Part shown: positions 37,698 through 46,832 of the stretch, in pieces | How positions within the stretch are numbered: the stretch's first letter is position 1 | Layout of the letters: each line of letters begins with the position of its first letter | Source of the DNA: an uncultured Granulosicoccaceae bacterium | GTDB taxonomy: Bacteria; Pseudomonadota; Gammaproteobacteria; Granulosicoccales; Granulosicoccaceae | Assembly (NCBI GenBank): GCA_938006335.1 | Contig: CALLMF010000008.1 | Location: 1 to 64,000 of the forward strand | Length of the DNA: 64,000 nucleotides | Direction of reading: 5' to 3' | The notes under the pieces: generated by a model | The model's input: the letters and a program-made list of their open reading frames with translations, nothing else | What the model was told of the DNA's origin: nothing | Databases searched by the model: none | Program-made: the position numbers and the translations under genes

Positions 37698-39686
37698 CGC
37701 CACCCCGGTCGACTCATCGTCTTTGAACAATCGCGTGTAGAACGCGAGTTCCGATTCGAGTGCCTGCTTGATGGTGTCAGCCTTGCGAAAGCCATGCTGC
37801 TCGCCTTCGTATTCGTGGTACTCGACGGTGACACCCCGTGCCTCCAATGCTGCAACGATCGCGCGCGACTGGTTGGGCGGCACGATCTTGTCCTCGCTTC
37901 CCTGCAGTACGATCATCGGCGTGTTGAAGTTGTCCAGATGATGAATCGGTGAGCGCGCGCGATACGTCGCCCTCGCTTGCGGATAGGGTCCCACGAGCGA
38001 ATCGAGATAGCGGCTTTCGAACTTGTGAGTATCACCTGCCAGGGCTTCGAGATCAGCCACGCCATACAGGCTGGCCCCAGCGGTGAAAGTGTCGTGAAAA
38101 GCCAGTGCACAGAGCACGGTGAAGCCGCCCGCGCTTCCACCACGAATGATCAGGCGCTTCGGGTCTGCGCTGCCCCGCGCCACCAGGTAGCGAGCCACTG
38201 CGACACAGTCTTCCACATCGACGATGCCCCATTCGCCATCCAGTCGCTTGCGGTAGGCGCGGCCAAAACCCGAGCTGCCGCGGTAGTTGACGTCGACAAC
38301 ACCGTAGCCACGACTGGTCCAGAAGCGAATGCCGAGGTTCAGGCGCGAACGTGCAGCCGAGGTCGGGCCCCCATGAGCGATGACAATAAGCGGTGGTAGT
38401 TCCTTGTCTGCCAGCTGGAATTCCGGATGGGCCGGGGCGTAATACAAGGCGTGCGCCAGCTCTGTTGCGTTGCCAGTGTCCAGAGCTGCTGATGGTCCGG
38501 TGGGAAAGTGCAGTGATTCTGGTGGAGTGAAGAACGCCTCGTCAATGCCCAGGGCCACCGGCGACGAGATCATTCTCCCGTCGAAGTAGACGGACTCGCT
38601 CTGCTTGAATGACGCGCCCACCCAGGCCGTGTGTCCGGCACGCGAGCGCACGGCGTGAAACGCGCTGTGCCGCGCCGTGTTGCCGCGGGTGCCGTCAAGA
38701 AACTCGAGCCCACTCTCGAAACGTGCGGCGGCAATGCTGCCGTCATCGTGCAAGGCGTAGCGAGACAATCCGAATACCCACGGTGGGTAGCCAAGCTCGC
38801 CTGCCACGACATGCACCGGTGCCGACTCGCCCTCGACATACAACTGCCAGGTGTCTCCATGATCGGGTGAAACGGCGTCGGAAACATAGTGCAAGCGGTT
38901 GTCGGCAGACCATTCTGGCTGCAGGATTGCGATCCCGGATTCTGCACCCCCCGCTACCAGACGCTGATCGGTGAGCTCAGGTTCACCGTCCACGAGTTTC
39001 AGCGTGGCGACCTGCAGGTGCGTCTCGTCCCACGGCATGTTCGGGTGCCACCATTCGATCCAGGCGAGTGTACGGCCGTCCGGGGAAATACGCGGCGACG
39101 AATAGAAGTCCGCACCGATAGCGAGCTCACGGATGCGTTCACTGCCATCGGTCGCTATGGCTACCAGCAGATTTTCTGGCTCCTCGTGACCGCCGTGCTG
39201 ATCAGCGGTTGATGGGTCGTTGCCGTTTTCGGCCTCTGGGAAAGGATGGCGCTCCATCACGGCAATCAGCCATGCGCCCTCAAAGGCCGGGCGCATGTCG
39301 GCAAATCGGTATGCGCCGGTGTACGAGGATTCTGGTGTCAGCGCACGTGGTTCTGATGCCGCGGCATCCAGAGGCAGCTGATGGATGCGCTGGTCCCTGT
39401 GGTTGCAGTACCACAAGGTGGAGTCATCAGCCCACCAGGCGCCGCCGCCGTACTCGTGCACGAGTGTGCGCACGTTGGTGTCTGCTGCCGTTAGCTCGTG
39501 AGGCGGCGATGCGCCTTCAGCGGTACCACGGCGCATGATGACAACACGGCCGCCTTCGTCAGGTCGTGACTCTGCCCACAGCACATCGTTGCCACTGAGT
39601 ACCAGCTCGCTGATCCCGGTGGCGCCGCCTACGAGCGCCTCCGGGGTGATCGGAGAAGGCCAGCTGCCGGCGGGGCAAGACGTCAT
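37674..39686 (-). CDS. S9 family prolyl oligopeptidase/acylaminoacyl-peptidase
   Basis: A cytosolic serine peptidase of 670 residues with an N-terminal beta-propeller and a C-terminal alpha/beta hydrolase domain. The catalytic triad segments are visible: GGSAGGFTVLCAL (nucleophile Ser), LQGSEDKIVPPNQS (Asp) and GEQHGFRK (His), with the oxyanion segment VIAHGGPTSAAR. ATG 39686 is chosen because it follows the hexosaminidase stop by 25 bases and begins the propeller; an in-frame start at 39803 would lie inside that gene. It is likely co-transcribed with the GH20 gene. The exact specificity (dipeptidyl or acylaminoacyl) cannot be stated. Confidence 0.91.
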   Translation of the reverse strand: MTSCPAGSWPSPITPEALVGGATGISELVLSGNDVLWAESRPDEGGRVVIMRRGTAEGASPPHELTAADTNVRTLVHEYGGGAWWADDSTLWYCNHRDQRIHQLPLDAAASEPRALTPESSYTGAYRFADMRPAFEGAWLIAVMERHPFPEAENGNDPSTADQHGGHEEPENLLVAIATDGSERIRELAIGADFYSSPRISPDGRTLAWIEWWHPNMPWDETHLQVATLKLVDGEPELTDQRLVAGGAESGIAILQPEWSADNRLHYVSDAVSPDHGDTWQLYVEGESAPVHVVAGELGYPPWVFGLSRYALHDDGSIAAARFESGLEFLDGTRGNTARHSAFHAVRSRAGHTAWVGASFKQSESVYFDGRMISSPVALGIDEAFFTPPESLHFPTGPSAALDTGNATELAHALYYAPAHPEFQLADKELPPLIVIAHGGPTSAARSRLNLGIRFWTSRGYGVVDVNYRGSSGFGRAYRKRLDGEWGIVDVEDCVAVARYLVARGSADPKRLIIRGGSAGGFTVLCALAFHDTFTAGASLYGVADLEALAGDTHKFESRYLDSLVGPYPQARATYRARSPIHHLDNFNTPMIVLQGSEDKIVPPNQSRAIVAALEARGVTVEYHEYEGEQHGFRKADTIKQALESELAFYTRLFKDDESTGVASAPGALE

Positions 39687-39711
39687 CGGGGCTCGGTCCC
39701 TGACTCGAGAA

Positions 39712-42603
39712 TCATTCGATGCTGTCGGTACGTCCGCTTCTGGAGCCCGTGGCTGAGCGCGCACGCACGTCGGTGACACCCGCAGCCGTGGATCCCGGCA
39801 CAAAGGCCGACAGGTTGCTACCGTTACCGGCTTCGAGTGGAAGCCCCGGGTAGGCGATATTCATCTCGAGGACCCCTGTGCTGGTTCGCACGCCGGGGAC
39901 AGGGATGCGGTATTGCACGCCCGCCGCGTCGAGCTTTGCGAGTTCCTTGTTGCCCAGCGCTGCAGCAAAGGATGCCCAGTCGTTGGCGAGCAACTCACTG
40001 TTGACCAGATTGCTTGTCGCCGAGAACGTGGTGCCGGGTGAGTAGTCGAGTTCCCAGGATGCCTGGTGCCACGCCCGCTCTGCGAGCGCCAGCAGGCGCG
40101 GAAACACCATGTAGTCCGCCTGTGCCGGAGTCCTGACCGTCTCGCTCCAGAGCTGGCCCTGCATACCAAGGAAGTCCGCCGTATTGGCGCTTCCGCTTGC
40201 CGTCCACGGATCACCGTTGGCGGTGGTAGAGGTCTCGGCATTCTGCGGGAGGTTGGTCGGAGAGAAGGTGAAGACCTTGCGCGTGTTGGTCGCTCTCGCA
40301 GCCCAGTACTGCCCGCGCTCCTCAGGATCGACTTCCTGTGGAAAGTCGAAATAGAGGTAGTCGGGCGAGGTGATGATGGTCTCGTATCCGCGGTTCACGT
40401 AGTCGGCGGGCCGGTCGTGGTTGCCGCGATGGATGACTTCCCACACGGTCGAGCCCACGCGCTGAGTGGCAAGATCGCTCGCGGGGCGATCTTCGAAGAT
40501 GTCGTGGTAGGCGTACAGGGCGGGGATGCCTGCATTGCCCACGATCTCGCTCACGCGCTCGAGGAAGTGGCTTTGCAGATCTTCACGGGAATTGACACCT
40601 GCGGTACTCTGGATATAGCTATCACAGGCAGGTGACAACTCCCAGGGGAAGTCCCAGGCGTTGACATCGTAGCTGGCCCCGGACGAGGTGTATCCGGGTC
40701 CTTTGTAGACGTTGAAGGCTTCATCACCGCCCATATGCCATACATCAAGCGTGGCACCTGCTGCGTTGTACATCGACTGCACCTCGCTCACTACCGTGTC
40801 CACAAAGCTGTACGTGCCAGCGATGCAGGGATTGAGGATGCCGTCGTCATAGTTCTGCACCGTCCGGTAGCGCGAGCCGTCGGCAGGGTCGTCAATGCGG
40901 ATGTCGGTGCTTGTGGCATCACCGAGATTACTCGCGCGTGCGCGCATCGCAACGACAGCTGCCCGTGCATGCGCTGGCATGTCGAAGGCGGGGATGACGT
41001 CGATGTGGCGTGCGGCCGCATACTCGAGCAGATCGATGAACTCGGCCCGGGAATAGAAACCGGAACCTGCCGTGCTGCTGGTCGGGCCGGAGCCCAGTTG
41101 CGGCATCAGGCTGTTGCCCTCGAACACATTGCCATTGGCATCGAGCTGGAACTGCCGCGTGGCACCGACGCTGGTGAGTTCCGGCAAGGAGGGGATCTCG
41201 AGTCGCCAACCCTCGTCATCGCTCATGTGCAGATGAAGGGTGTTGAGCTTATAGGCAGCCATCTGGTCCATGACGCGCTTGATGGTGTCAACGGTGCGAA
41301 AGTTACGTGCCGAATCCACGTGCATACCGCGATAGGTGAACCGTGGTGCGTCCGCAACGCTGACGGTAGGGATGGTACCGACGCCGGGCTGCACCAGCGA
41401 CAGCACGGACTGAGCGCCGTAGAACACCCCTGATTCGTCCCCGCCCACGATGGTGATGCCGTTGGTATCAACGTCCAGTGTGTACGCCTCGGCGCCCAGC
41501 GCCGTATCGATACTCATGCTGATGGGCGTCTGGTTGGCGCTCGACATGAACGTTGCCTGGCGCGCGCTCAAGGCACTTACCGATGCACTGGACAGTGGGC
41601 CACCGGCAAACGACACCCCTCCGGAGATCTCCAGTTGCCCACCTGTCGACGTTTGCATGCTGGGGCGAGGCACGATTCTGGATTGGATGTCGGCGGGTGA
41701 CAGGCTTGCAACACGTGATGTCGTGTCCGCGTTGGCGGCAAAGCGTGTAGTTGTGGTGGCCACGGGAATCGTCTCACCATTGTAGGCGGTGGCATTGCTG
41801 CCGGTGATCGGCATCGCGTAGGCCAGCTCGTTCGTGTTCTCGTCGGTATTGGTGGCGAGCGTGACGCTCGGGGTGCCGTCGGCGATACCCTGCACCAACC
41901 AGTAACGCGGCATGAAGTCGCTGTCCATCAGCTGTGAGTACTCACTGATGAAGCGTAGGCTCTCGACGTTGCCATCAAAACCGTCGTAGCCCGCTGCGGG
42001 GGTCAGGTAGTTGAGATCGCCGTTGACCGAGTAGACCTCGAAGTCATCGCTGTCGGCGCGCAGTATGCGTCGCAGGCTATGGAAGTAGAGGCGCCAGTCG
42101 CTGCCGCTGAGCGCGCCGGTCGCATCCTTGATGTGCAGATTGGTGACGCTGCAGGAGGCGTACTGCGCGCCGATCTCGGCGCAGTTGAACGGCGTGTCGC
42201 CGCCGTGGTTCTCGATCACTTCATAGATGACGCCGAAGGTCTCCGGTAGTGCCGCAGCCCTTGCGCGCCCTTCAGCAGACACCAGGTCTGCGCTAGCGGT
42301 GTCCACGTCCACGCGGGCGATCAGGGTGCCCGCTTGCGAAAGATCCGCCGACGTCGTGTCACCACCGGAGCTGCCGCCGGTAGTGCCGCTGCCGGTAGTG
42401 CCGCTGGTAGTGCCGCCGGCAGTGCTGCCTGCGCCCGTGTCGCCACCGGTCGTGGCGCCGGCGGTAGTTTGACCGCCACCACCGGTAGTCGCGTTGGATC
42501 CACTGTCACTGCCACCGGAATCGCAGGCAGCGATCACCAGCAAGGCAGCCAGAGGGAGTGCGAAGCGCGCAGTAGCGCCGCGGCATGGTTTGAATTGGCT
42601 CAT
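39712..42603 (-). CDS. Lipoprotein beta-N-acetylhexosaminidase (GH20, chitobiase-like)
   Basis: Hydrolyses terminal GlcNAc from chitobiose or related oligosaccharides in the periplasm or at the outer membrane. The product is 963 residues from ATG 42603. A lipobox LVIAAC gives a lipidated Cys at about residue 27, followed by a Gly/Thr/Ser linker (repeated TTGG and SGG) to about 85. Then come a carbohydrate-binding domain, a chitobiase N-terminal domain and the GH20 barrel with MHVDSARNFRTVDTIKRVMD and the catalytic Asp-Glu pair in HMGGDEAF. A C-terminal domain follows. ATG 42603 is chosen over an upstream frame because it starts the signal peptide. It lies divergent from an EamA permease and upstream of the S9 peptidase. 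Confidence 0.92.
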   Translation of the reverse strand: MSQFKPCRGATARFALPLAALLVIAACDSGGSDSGSNATTGGGGQTTAGATTGGDTGAGSTAGGTTSGTTGSGTTGGSSGGDTTSADLSQAGTLIARVDVDTASADLVSAEGRARAAALPETFGVIYEVIENHGGDTPFNCAEIGAQYASCSVTNLHIKDATGALSGSDWRLYFHSLRRILRADSDDFEVYSVNGDLNYLTPAAGYDGFDGNVESLRFISEYSQLMDSDFMPRYWLVQGIADGTPSVTLATNTDENTNELAYAMPITGSNATAYNGETIPVATTTTRFAANADTTSRVASLSPADIQSRIVPRPSMQTSTGGQLEISGGVSFAGGPLSSASVSALSARQATFMSSANQTPISMSIDTALGAEAYTLDVDTNGITIVGGDESGVFYGAQSVLSLVQPGVGTIPTVSVADAPRFTYRGMHVDSARNFRTVDTIKRVMDQMAAYKLNTLHLHMSDDEGWRLEIPSLPELTSVGATRQFQLDANGNVFEGNSLMPQLGSGPTSSTAGSGFYSRAEFIDLLEYAAARHIDVIPAFDMPAHARAAVVAMRARASNLGDATSTDIRIDDPADGSRYRTVQNYDDGILNPCIAGTYSFVDTVVSEVQSMYNAAGATLDVWHMGGDEAFNVYKGPGYTSSGASYDVNAWDFPWELSPACDSYIQSTAGVNSREDLQSHFLERVSEIVGNAGIPALYAYHDIFEDRPASDLATQRVGSTVWEVIHRGNHDRPADYVNRGYETIITSPDYLYFDFPQEVDPEERGQYWAARATNTRKVFTFSPTNLPQNAETSTTANGDPWTASGSANTADFLGMQGQLWSETVRTPAQADYMVFPRLLALAERAWHQASWELDYSPGTTFSATSNLVNSELLANDWASFAAALGNKELAKLDAAGVQYRIPVPGVRTSTGVLEMNIAYPGLPLEAGNGSNLSAFVPGSTAAGVTDVRARSATGSRSGRTDSIE

Positions 42604-42660
42604 GACCGATATGATAGCGCTCCGCTTCGACGCTTTCGGGGCATTGCGCACATGTATTGA

Positions 42661-43602
42661 ATGGCACCCTCGATTCCTGCGGCAGTTTCCGGCAACGTGC
42701 AACCGGCCGGTCCGGCTGCGTATCTGGAGCTGGTGGTGGTCAGCGCCATCTGGGGATCCGCCTTTTTGTGCAATGCGATTGCGCTGGTTGATCTCAGTCC
42801 GCTGGAGGTCGCTACCTGGCGCTTGTCACTCGCCAGTGTCGGCATGCTGCTCATTCTGCGTCTGGGAGGCCTTGCATTTCCGCGTGATGGTCGATCCTTG
42901 CTGTTGCTGTTGCTGTTGGCCATCGGCGCCTTGAACGGTGCCGTACCATTCGTGCTGATCGGTTGGGGTCAGGAGCAGGTGGCGAGTTCCGTGACCGGGA
43001 TATTGATCGCCACGTCGCCGTTCGTCACCCTGGTCATCGCTCATTTTTCCAAGGGTAACGAGCGCTTTACCCGCTACCGCGTTGCAGGCCTTGCGCTCGG
43101 GTTCGTCGGGGTGCTGATCCTGTTTGGCGCTGACGATATCGGGGTGTCGGATCCGCTACGCATGCTGGCGATCTGCCTTGCCGCTGCGTGTTACGCGTGG
43201 TCTGCAGTACTGATCAGAAAGCTTGCACACGTGCCCAACCTCGTTATCGTTGCCGGAACGGTCGTGGGTGCAAGCGTGCTGCTGTTGCCCGCGCTGTTGA
43301 TACTTCATCCGCCGTGGGCGGTGTCTGCAGGTTTGCCGGCCTTGTCGGCCGTACTGTTTCTGGCTATCGGCCCAACCGGTATTGCCTATGTGATGCGTAC
43401 GCGACTGGTGCAACGCAACGGTCCGGTGTTCATGTCTGCCGCCGGTTATCTGATCCCCCTGTTCGCGGTATTCTGGGGATGGGCGTTACTGGGCGAGCAA
43501 CCCGGGTTCCGCACCTTGCTTGCCCTTGTGTTGATCCTTGGCGGCATCGCCGTCAGCCAGTTGCGCTCGTATACTTCTCGCTCATCCAACGATACTCGCT
43601 GA
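42661..43602 (+). CDS. EamA-family (DMT superfamily) transporter
   Basis: An inner-membrane metabolite exporter-type protein of 313 residues with about ten hydrophobic helices arranged as two EamA repeats (the first begins LVVVSAIWGSAFLCNAIAL, the second near MLAICLAAACYAWSAVLIRK). Substrates in this family are mostly amino acids or nucleotide-like metabolites; none can be assigned. It is divergent from the GH20 gene, with only 57 bp between starts, and lies three bases upstream of the M42-type peptidase, with which it is probably co-transcribed. Confidence 0.88.
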   Translation: MAPSIPAAVSGNVQPAGPAAYLELVVVSAIWGSAFLCNAIALVDLSPLEVATWRLSLASVGMLLILRLGGLAFPRDGRSLLLLLLLAIGALNGAVPFVLIGWGQEQVASSVTGILIATSPFVTLVIAHFSKGNERFTRYRVAGLALGFVGVLILFGADDIGVSDPLRMLAICLAAACYAWSAVLIRKLAHVPNLVIVAGTVVGASVLLLPALLILHPPWAVSAGLPALSAVLFLAIGPTGIAYVMRTRLVQRNGPVFMSAAGYLIPLFAVFWGWALLGEQPGFRTLLALVLILGGIAVSQLRSYTSRSSNDTR

Positions 43603-43605
43603 ATC

Positions 43606-44847
43606 ATGGCCGATCCCCGCCCCTGGACCGAACCGATGCCGGAACAACAGTTCGGCATCATGCGCGACATCCTCTCGGCACCCAGCCCGATCGGTCTCGA
43701 GTCCGCGATGACCATCGGTGTGCTCAAACCGTATTTCGAATCCTTCATGCCCTCGTCATGGGCGCTACAGCGTTTTGTCGGCAACGCAGGCGCTGTGTGG
43801 GACTCTCACCCTGGCGACGACGACCGGTTTAGCGTCATGCTCGTGGGTCATGCAGACAAGATCCGACTGCAGGTGCGCAAGATCGGCGCTGACGGCAAGA
43901 TCTGGGTCAACAGCGACAGCTTCCTGCCAACCACACTCATCGGTCACGAGGTCACGCTGTTCAGTGAGGACCCGGACGAGCCCGGCACGTATCGTCGGCT
44001 CGAAGGCGGCACGATCGAGGCGCTCGGCGCCATCCACTTCTCTGACCCGGCGCAGCGTACGGGCGAGAAGGGCATTCGTCCGAACTCGCTGTACCTCGAC
44101 CTGCAGATTCACGGCAAGAACAAGGCAGACCAGATCAAGCGCCTCGGCGTCAAGCCGGGTGACCCCCTGCTGCTCAATCGACCGATAAAGCGCGGGTTCA
44201 GCCCGGATACGTTCTTTGGGGCCTATCTGGACAACGGTCTTGGCTGCTTCGTGACCGCAGAGGTTGCAAAGCTGGTGGCGGCTGCAGGCGGTACCGACAA
44301 TGTTCGCTGCCTATTTGCGATCGCTTCACATGAGGAAATCGGGCGCTTCGGTTCGCGAGTGCTTGCCGGGGAGATGAAGCCAGACGTGCTGATTGGCGTC
44401 GACGTCAATCACGATTACGTTGCCGCCCCCGGTATTGGCGACCGCAACATGCAACCGTTGGAGATGGGCAAGGGTTTTACCTTGTCCTGCGGCGCCATCG
44501 TCAGCGAAGCGCTGAATGCCCGCATCAAGCGTGCGGCGCATGCCGCGGGCATTCCGATGCAGATCGATGTGAGCGGAAGAGATACGGGTACCGATGGCAT
44601 GGCAGCGGTGCTTGCCAGTGTCGATAGCGCAGCCACATCAATCGGATTCCCGACACGCAACATGCACACGATTTCAGAATCCGGGCATACCGGTGATGTG
44701 CTGGCGGCCATCCATGTGCTGAAGGACACCATCCTTGCACTCGACAAGGAGAAGGATCCCCGTTCCGCTTTCCGCGCCGAGCATCCCCGTCTGGACGAGG
44801 TTACCGAGTTGGTGCATCAGGGGTTCGACAAGATCGAGACCGACTAG
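43606..44847 (+). CDS. M42-family (glutamyl/deblocking) aminopeptidase-like metallopeptidase
   Basis: A cytosolic di-metal peptidase of 413 residues. Motifs expected for M42/M20 enzymes are visible: VMLVGHADKIR (H-x-D), YLDNGLGCF (bridging Asp), ASHEEIGRFGSR (Glu pair), GVDVNHD (Asp) and the C-terminal ISESGHTGD (His). The spacing and the middle insertion resemble the M42 peptidase found in clusters for the osmolyte N-acetylglutaminylglutamine amide, but no other gene of that pathway is present here, so that role is not claimed. It follows the EamA permease by three bases and is ended by a strong hairpin. Confidence 0.85.
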   Translation: MADPRPWTEPMPEQQFGIMRDILSAPSPIGLESAMTIGVLKPYFESFMPSSWALQRFVGNAGAVWDSHPGDDDRFSVMLVGHADKIRLQVRKIGADGKIWVNSDSFLPTTLIGHEVTLFSEDPDEPGTYRRLEGGTIEALGAIHFSDPAQRTGEKGIRPNSLYLDLQIHGKNKADQIKRLGVKPGDPLLLNRPIKRGFSPDTFFGAYLDNGLGCFVTAEVAKLVAAAGGTDNVRCLFAIASHEEIGRFGSRVLAGEMKPDVLIGVDVNHDYVAAPGIGDRNMQPLEMGKGFTLSCGAIVSEALNARIKRAAHAAGIPMQIDVSGRDTGTDGMAAVLASVDSAATSIGFPTRNMHTISESGHTGDVLAAIHVLKDTILALDKEKDPRSAFRAEHPRLDEVTELVHQGFDKIETD

Positions 44848-44890
44848 GCCAGCGCCGGTCGGGGCGTTCGGTTTGCGTCGCGGGTTCAAC

Positions 44891-44924
44891 ACACCCGCCC
44901 CGGCAACAAAGCCAGGGCGGGTGT
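44891..44924. terminator. Bidirectional hairpin terminator between convergent genes
   Basis: ACACCCGCCC at 44891-44900 pairs with GGGCGGGTGT at 44915-44924; an inner CGGC/GCC pairing extends the stem. It is followed by CTTTC on the + strand. It lies between the 3' ends of the M42 peptidase gene and the lipoprotein gene and can serve both. Confidence 0.7.
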
Positions 44925-44945
44925 CTTTCAGATTGGCACCAAACG

Positions 44946-45737
44946 CTAGCGGCTGATTGCGCTCCTCAGCGAATCAATGACGCCCTGGTCGATGACTGTG
45001 CCGTCAGACAGCGTTCCGTCTTCGAGCAGGGTGACCGGTACGCCCTGTTTTTCGTAAGCGAGGTATGGCGTGGCATCGAGCCCGGTGTGCAGTGAACGGC
45101 CTGCTTCGACAGAGGCAACCGAGCGGTCGACTGAGAGCTCCGCGATGCCGTCTGGCTGTTCGTTGAGGTCACCGAGACAATCGGGCGAGCCGTCGCAGAA
45201 TTCGAATACGCCTCCGGCTTGTCCGGCAACGAGAGGATCGAAGAAGTAATAGGATTCTCCCGGGTCGCCGGCTCCAGCCAACAAGCACACGTACACGCCG
45301 CTGGCATCGACCCAAATGCAGGCCATCGGCAGCGGATTGAAGTTGGAGATTTCGCCGCCGTTGTTACCCTGGAAACTGTCCGAAACTCTGCTGATCACGG
45401 CCGAGCCAGAGTCGGTGATGAAGATGTCATCCTGGCTGTAGAGCGCAATCAGTCTGAACACAGCCTCAGAGCCTGTGAACTGCCAGAAGAACGAGGCTTC
45501 GCCAACAAGTGCCTCAATGGGATCAGATGTGATGGGGCCCGGCTCTGGGTCAGGATCCGGATTGGGCGTTGGTGCGGGTGCGGGTGTGGGTGTGGGTGTG
45601 GGTGTGGGTGTGGGTGTGGGTGTGATGATGTCGTCGTCGGCTGGATCATCCAGTGCATCGCCACCACCACCACCGCCGCCACAGGCGATCAGTGTCAGCA
45701 CGGCGGCCAGCGCCAAACTCCTTTTCAAGGTCTGCAT
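44946..45737 (-). CDS. Hypothetical lipoprotein with Thr-Pro repeat linker
   Basis: A predicted outer-membrane or periplasmic lipoprotein of 263 residues with no family I recognise. The signal peptide MQTLKRSLALAAVLTLIAC ends in a lipobox with Cys at 19, followed by seven Gly and an acidic stretch. Residues ~38-58 are a Thr-Pro/Ala-Pro/Asn-Pro linker encoded by hexanucleotide repeats. The rest is a globular domain of about 190 residues containing four Cys in pairs (MACIWVDASGVYVCLL; FCDGSPDCLG). ATG 45737 is chosen because it begins the signal peptide. A 16-bp palindrome lies just upstream. The gene is immediately outside the tRNA-Arg island. Confidence 0.75.
   Translation of the reverse strand: MQTLKRSLALAAVLTLIACGGGGGGGDALDDPADDDIITPTPTPTPTPTPTPAPAPTPNPDPDPEPGPITSDPIEALVGEASFFWQFTGSEAVFRLIALYSQDDIFITDSGSAVISRVSDSFQGNNGGEISNFNPLPMACIWVDASGVYVCLLAGAGDPGESYYFFDPLVAGQAGGVFEFCDGSPDCLGDLNEQPDGIAELSVDRSVASVEAGRSLHTGLDATPYLAYEKQGVPVTLLEDGTLSDGTVIDQGVIDSLRSAISR
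45571..45624. repeat. Hexanucleotide tandem repeat inside the lipoprotein gene
   Basis: Nine consecutive 6-bp units, two GGTGCG and then seven GGTGTG on the + strand, encode the Ala-Pro and Thr-Pro linker of the lipoprotein on the - strand. Slippage would change the linker length in steps of two residues without breaking the frame. Confidence 0.95.
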
Positions 45738-45755
45738 TCGTCTTCCAATGAGTTG

Positions 45756-45771
45756 CACGGTAAATACCGTG
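45756..45771. promoter_or_regulatory. 16-bp palindrome upstream of the lipoprotein gene
   Basis: CACGGTA at 45756-45762 and TACCGTG at 45765-45771 form a perfect inverted repeat with a two-base spacer, 18 bases before the ATG on the - strand. This could be an operator or a 5' hairpin. No regulator is identified. Confidence 0.35.
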
Positions 45772-45956
45772 AATTCAGAGTGACACAGCTGACTCCCGGG
45801 ATAAATCCGCGGTTGCGTGACAGACAGCTCAACTTTCAGGCAGGGGCTCTGCAAATGCAGACGCAGGCAACAACTTGATGGGCGGAAATGTGGTTTCGGA
45901 GCCGCTGAGTCTGCTTAGACCGCGCCCTCAGGTCATGTGCGCGCCAGTCGCAGCGA

Positions 45957-45979
45957 TGGCGTCCCGGGAGGGATTCGAA
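45957..45979. repeat. Left attachment site (tRNA-Arg 3' end duplicate)
   Basis: A 23-bp copy of the tRNA-Arg 3' end (CCA end, discriminator, acceptor 3' strand and part of the T arm, read on the - strand). After 45979 it diverges from the tRNA. It marks the far end of the island. Confidence 0.9.
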
Positions 45980-46032
45980 AATCCTACCTAAGCTATTGTT
46001 GTAATTATAAATATTGGTTAGAGAATCAGCTC

Positions 46033-46052
46033 TGTATACCTATTTGTGTACC
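46033..46052 (+). repeat. TGTGTACC-type motif pair near left end
   Basis: TGTATACC at 46033-46040 and TGTGTACC at 46045-46052 are spaced 12 bp start to start, the same period as the pair near the integrase. They are candidate arm-type integrase or excisionase binding sites, 54-95 bp inside the left attachment site. Confidence 0.55.
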
Positions 46053-46225
46053 AGTCCGATGATGGTAGAAAAAGCTCGAAAGATTACGGCTAAGCTCTAA
46101 ACATTGAAACTTCGCTTTGAAAGCAGTGCTGGAGTTGGTACCGTCGGCACAGTCGACACCCTGGCGGTGGACTTGAATCTGCGAACAACCTGCCGATATT
46201 CTGTTAGTGAAATGAAGACAGAGCC

Positions 46226-46411
46226 ATGACTAAGAAACCTGAAAATCGCGGGAAGGCTCGAACGATCAAGCAGTCGGGTGCACAGAGTGGTGGCGGGCGT
46301 ACTACCGGCATATCAGCGTCCCAATTTAGAGAGCCACCGGACGCAGCGCGGCTGATAGGGGAAGCGCGCACACGCCACGCGAAAGCGCTTGAGATTCTCG
46401 CTAGAGGGTGA
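46226..46411 (+). CDS. Putative antitoxin of the Doc-like toxin
   Basis: A 61-residue basic, polar protein whose N-terminal half (MTKKPENRGKARTIKQ and a Gly-rich turn) looks disordered and whose C-terminal half (PPDAARLIGEARTRHAKALE) is helical. It does not resemble Phd, the usual partner of Doc. Its 3' end overlaps the toxin frame by 23 bases, the tight coupling expected of an antitoxin placed first in a toxin-antitoxin pair. The role is inferred only from size, order and overlap. An AT-rich promoter region lies between the left attachment site and this gene. Confidence 0.55.
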   Translation: MTKKPENRGKARTIKQSGAQSGGGRTTGISASQFREPPDAARLIGEARTRHAKALEILARG

Positions 46412-46832
46412 TCTAGGGAACCAGCTTTGGTGGCTTGAGGCCGCCGATGTTCGCCTTGCGCATAATAGCGTTTTGCTCCCAGGGCAGTTGGACCGCGAAA
46501 TTTCGACCAGCCCCGTCGAGGCCGTAGTTGATCGTGTTGAGTCGCAACTGCTTTACGGACGGCAGCAGTTTGACGCTATTTCTCTGGCCGCTGCATATGG
46601 AGCAGCCATTTCTAGGGGTCATTGTTTCTTTGACGGGAACAAGCGGACCGCCTTGGTTTGTATGAGTATTTCGCTCGCTGCAAACGGTTACACCTTTGAG
46701 TTCGATGGCGCCCCCCTAGCACAGATGATGACAAGCGCCGCTGCCGGAGAAATATCCGACGACACACTGCGAACGCATATGCTCGCTCATCTCTGGCCCA
46801 TCGTTGAGAAGTGGAGACTAGATTCCGAATAG
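46389..46832 (+). CDS. Doc/Fic-family toxin
   Basis: A 147-residue protein with the Fic core HCFFDGNKR at residues 78-86 (HxFx[D/E]GNKR) and the Doc-type helices around it (SLAAAYGAAISRG before, TALVCMSISLAANGYTF after). Doc proteins phosphorylate EF-Tu, and other Fic proteins transfer AMP; the Doc-like size and the lack of an inhibitory helix within the protein suggest a toxin controlled by a separate antitoxin. TTG 46389 is the first start in frame; a later one is possible because the first ~25 residues are not conserved in Doc. The modification chemistry is not decided by sequence alone. Confidence 0.82.
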   Translation: MRFSLEGDLGNQLWWLEAADVRLAHNSVLLPGQLDREISTSPVEAVVDRVESQLLYGRQQFDAISLAAAYGAAISRGHCFFDGNKRTALVCMSISLAANGYTFEFDGAPLAQMMTSAAAGEISDDTLRTHMLAHLWPIVEKWRLDSE

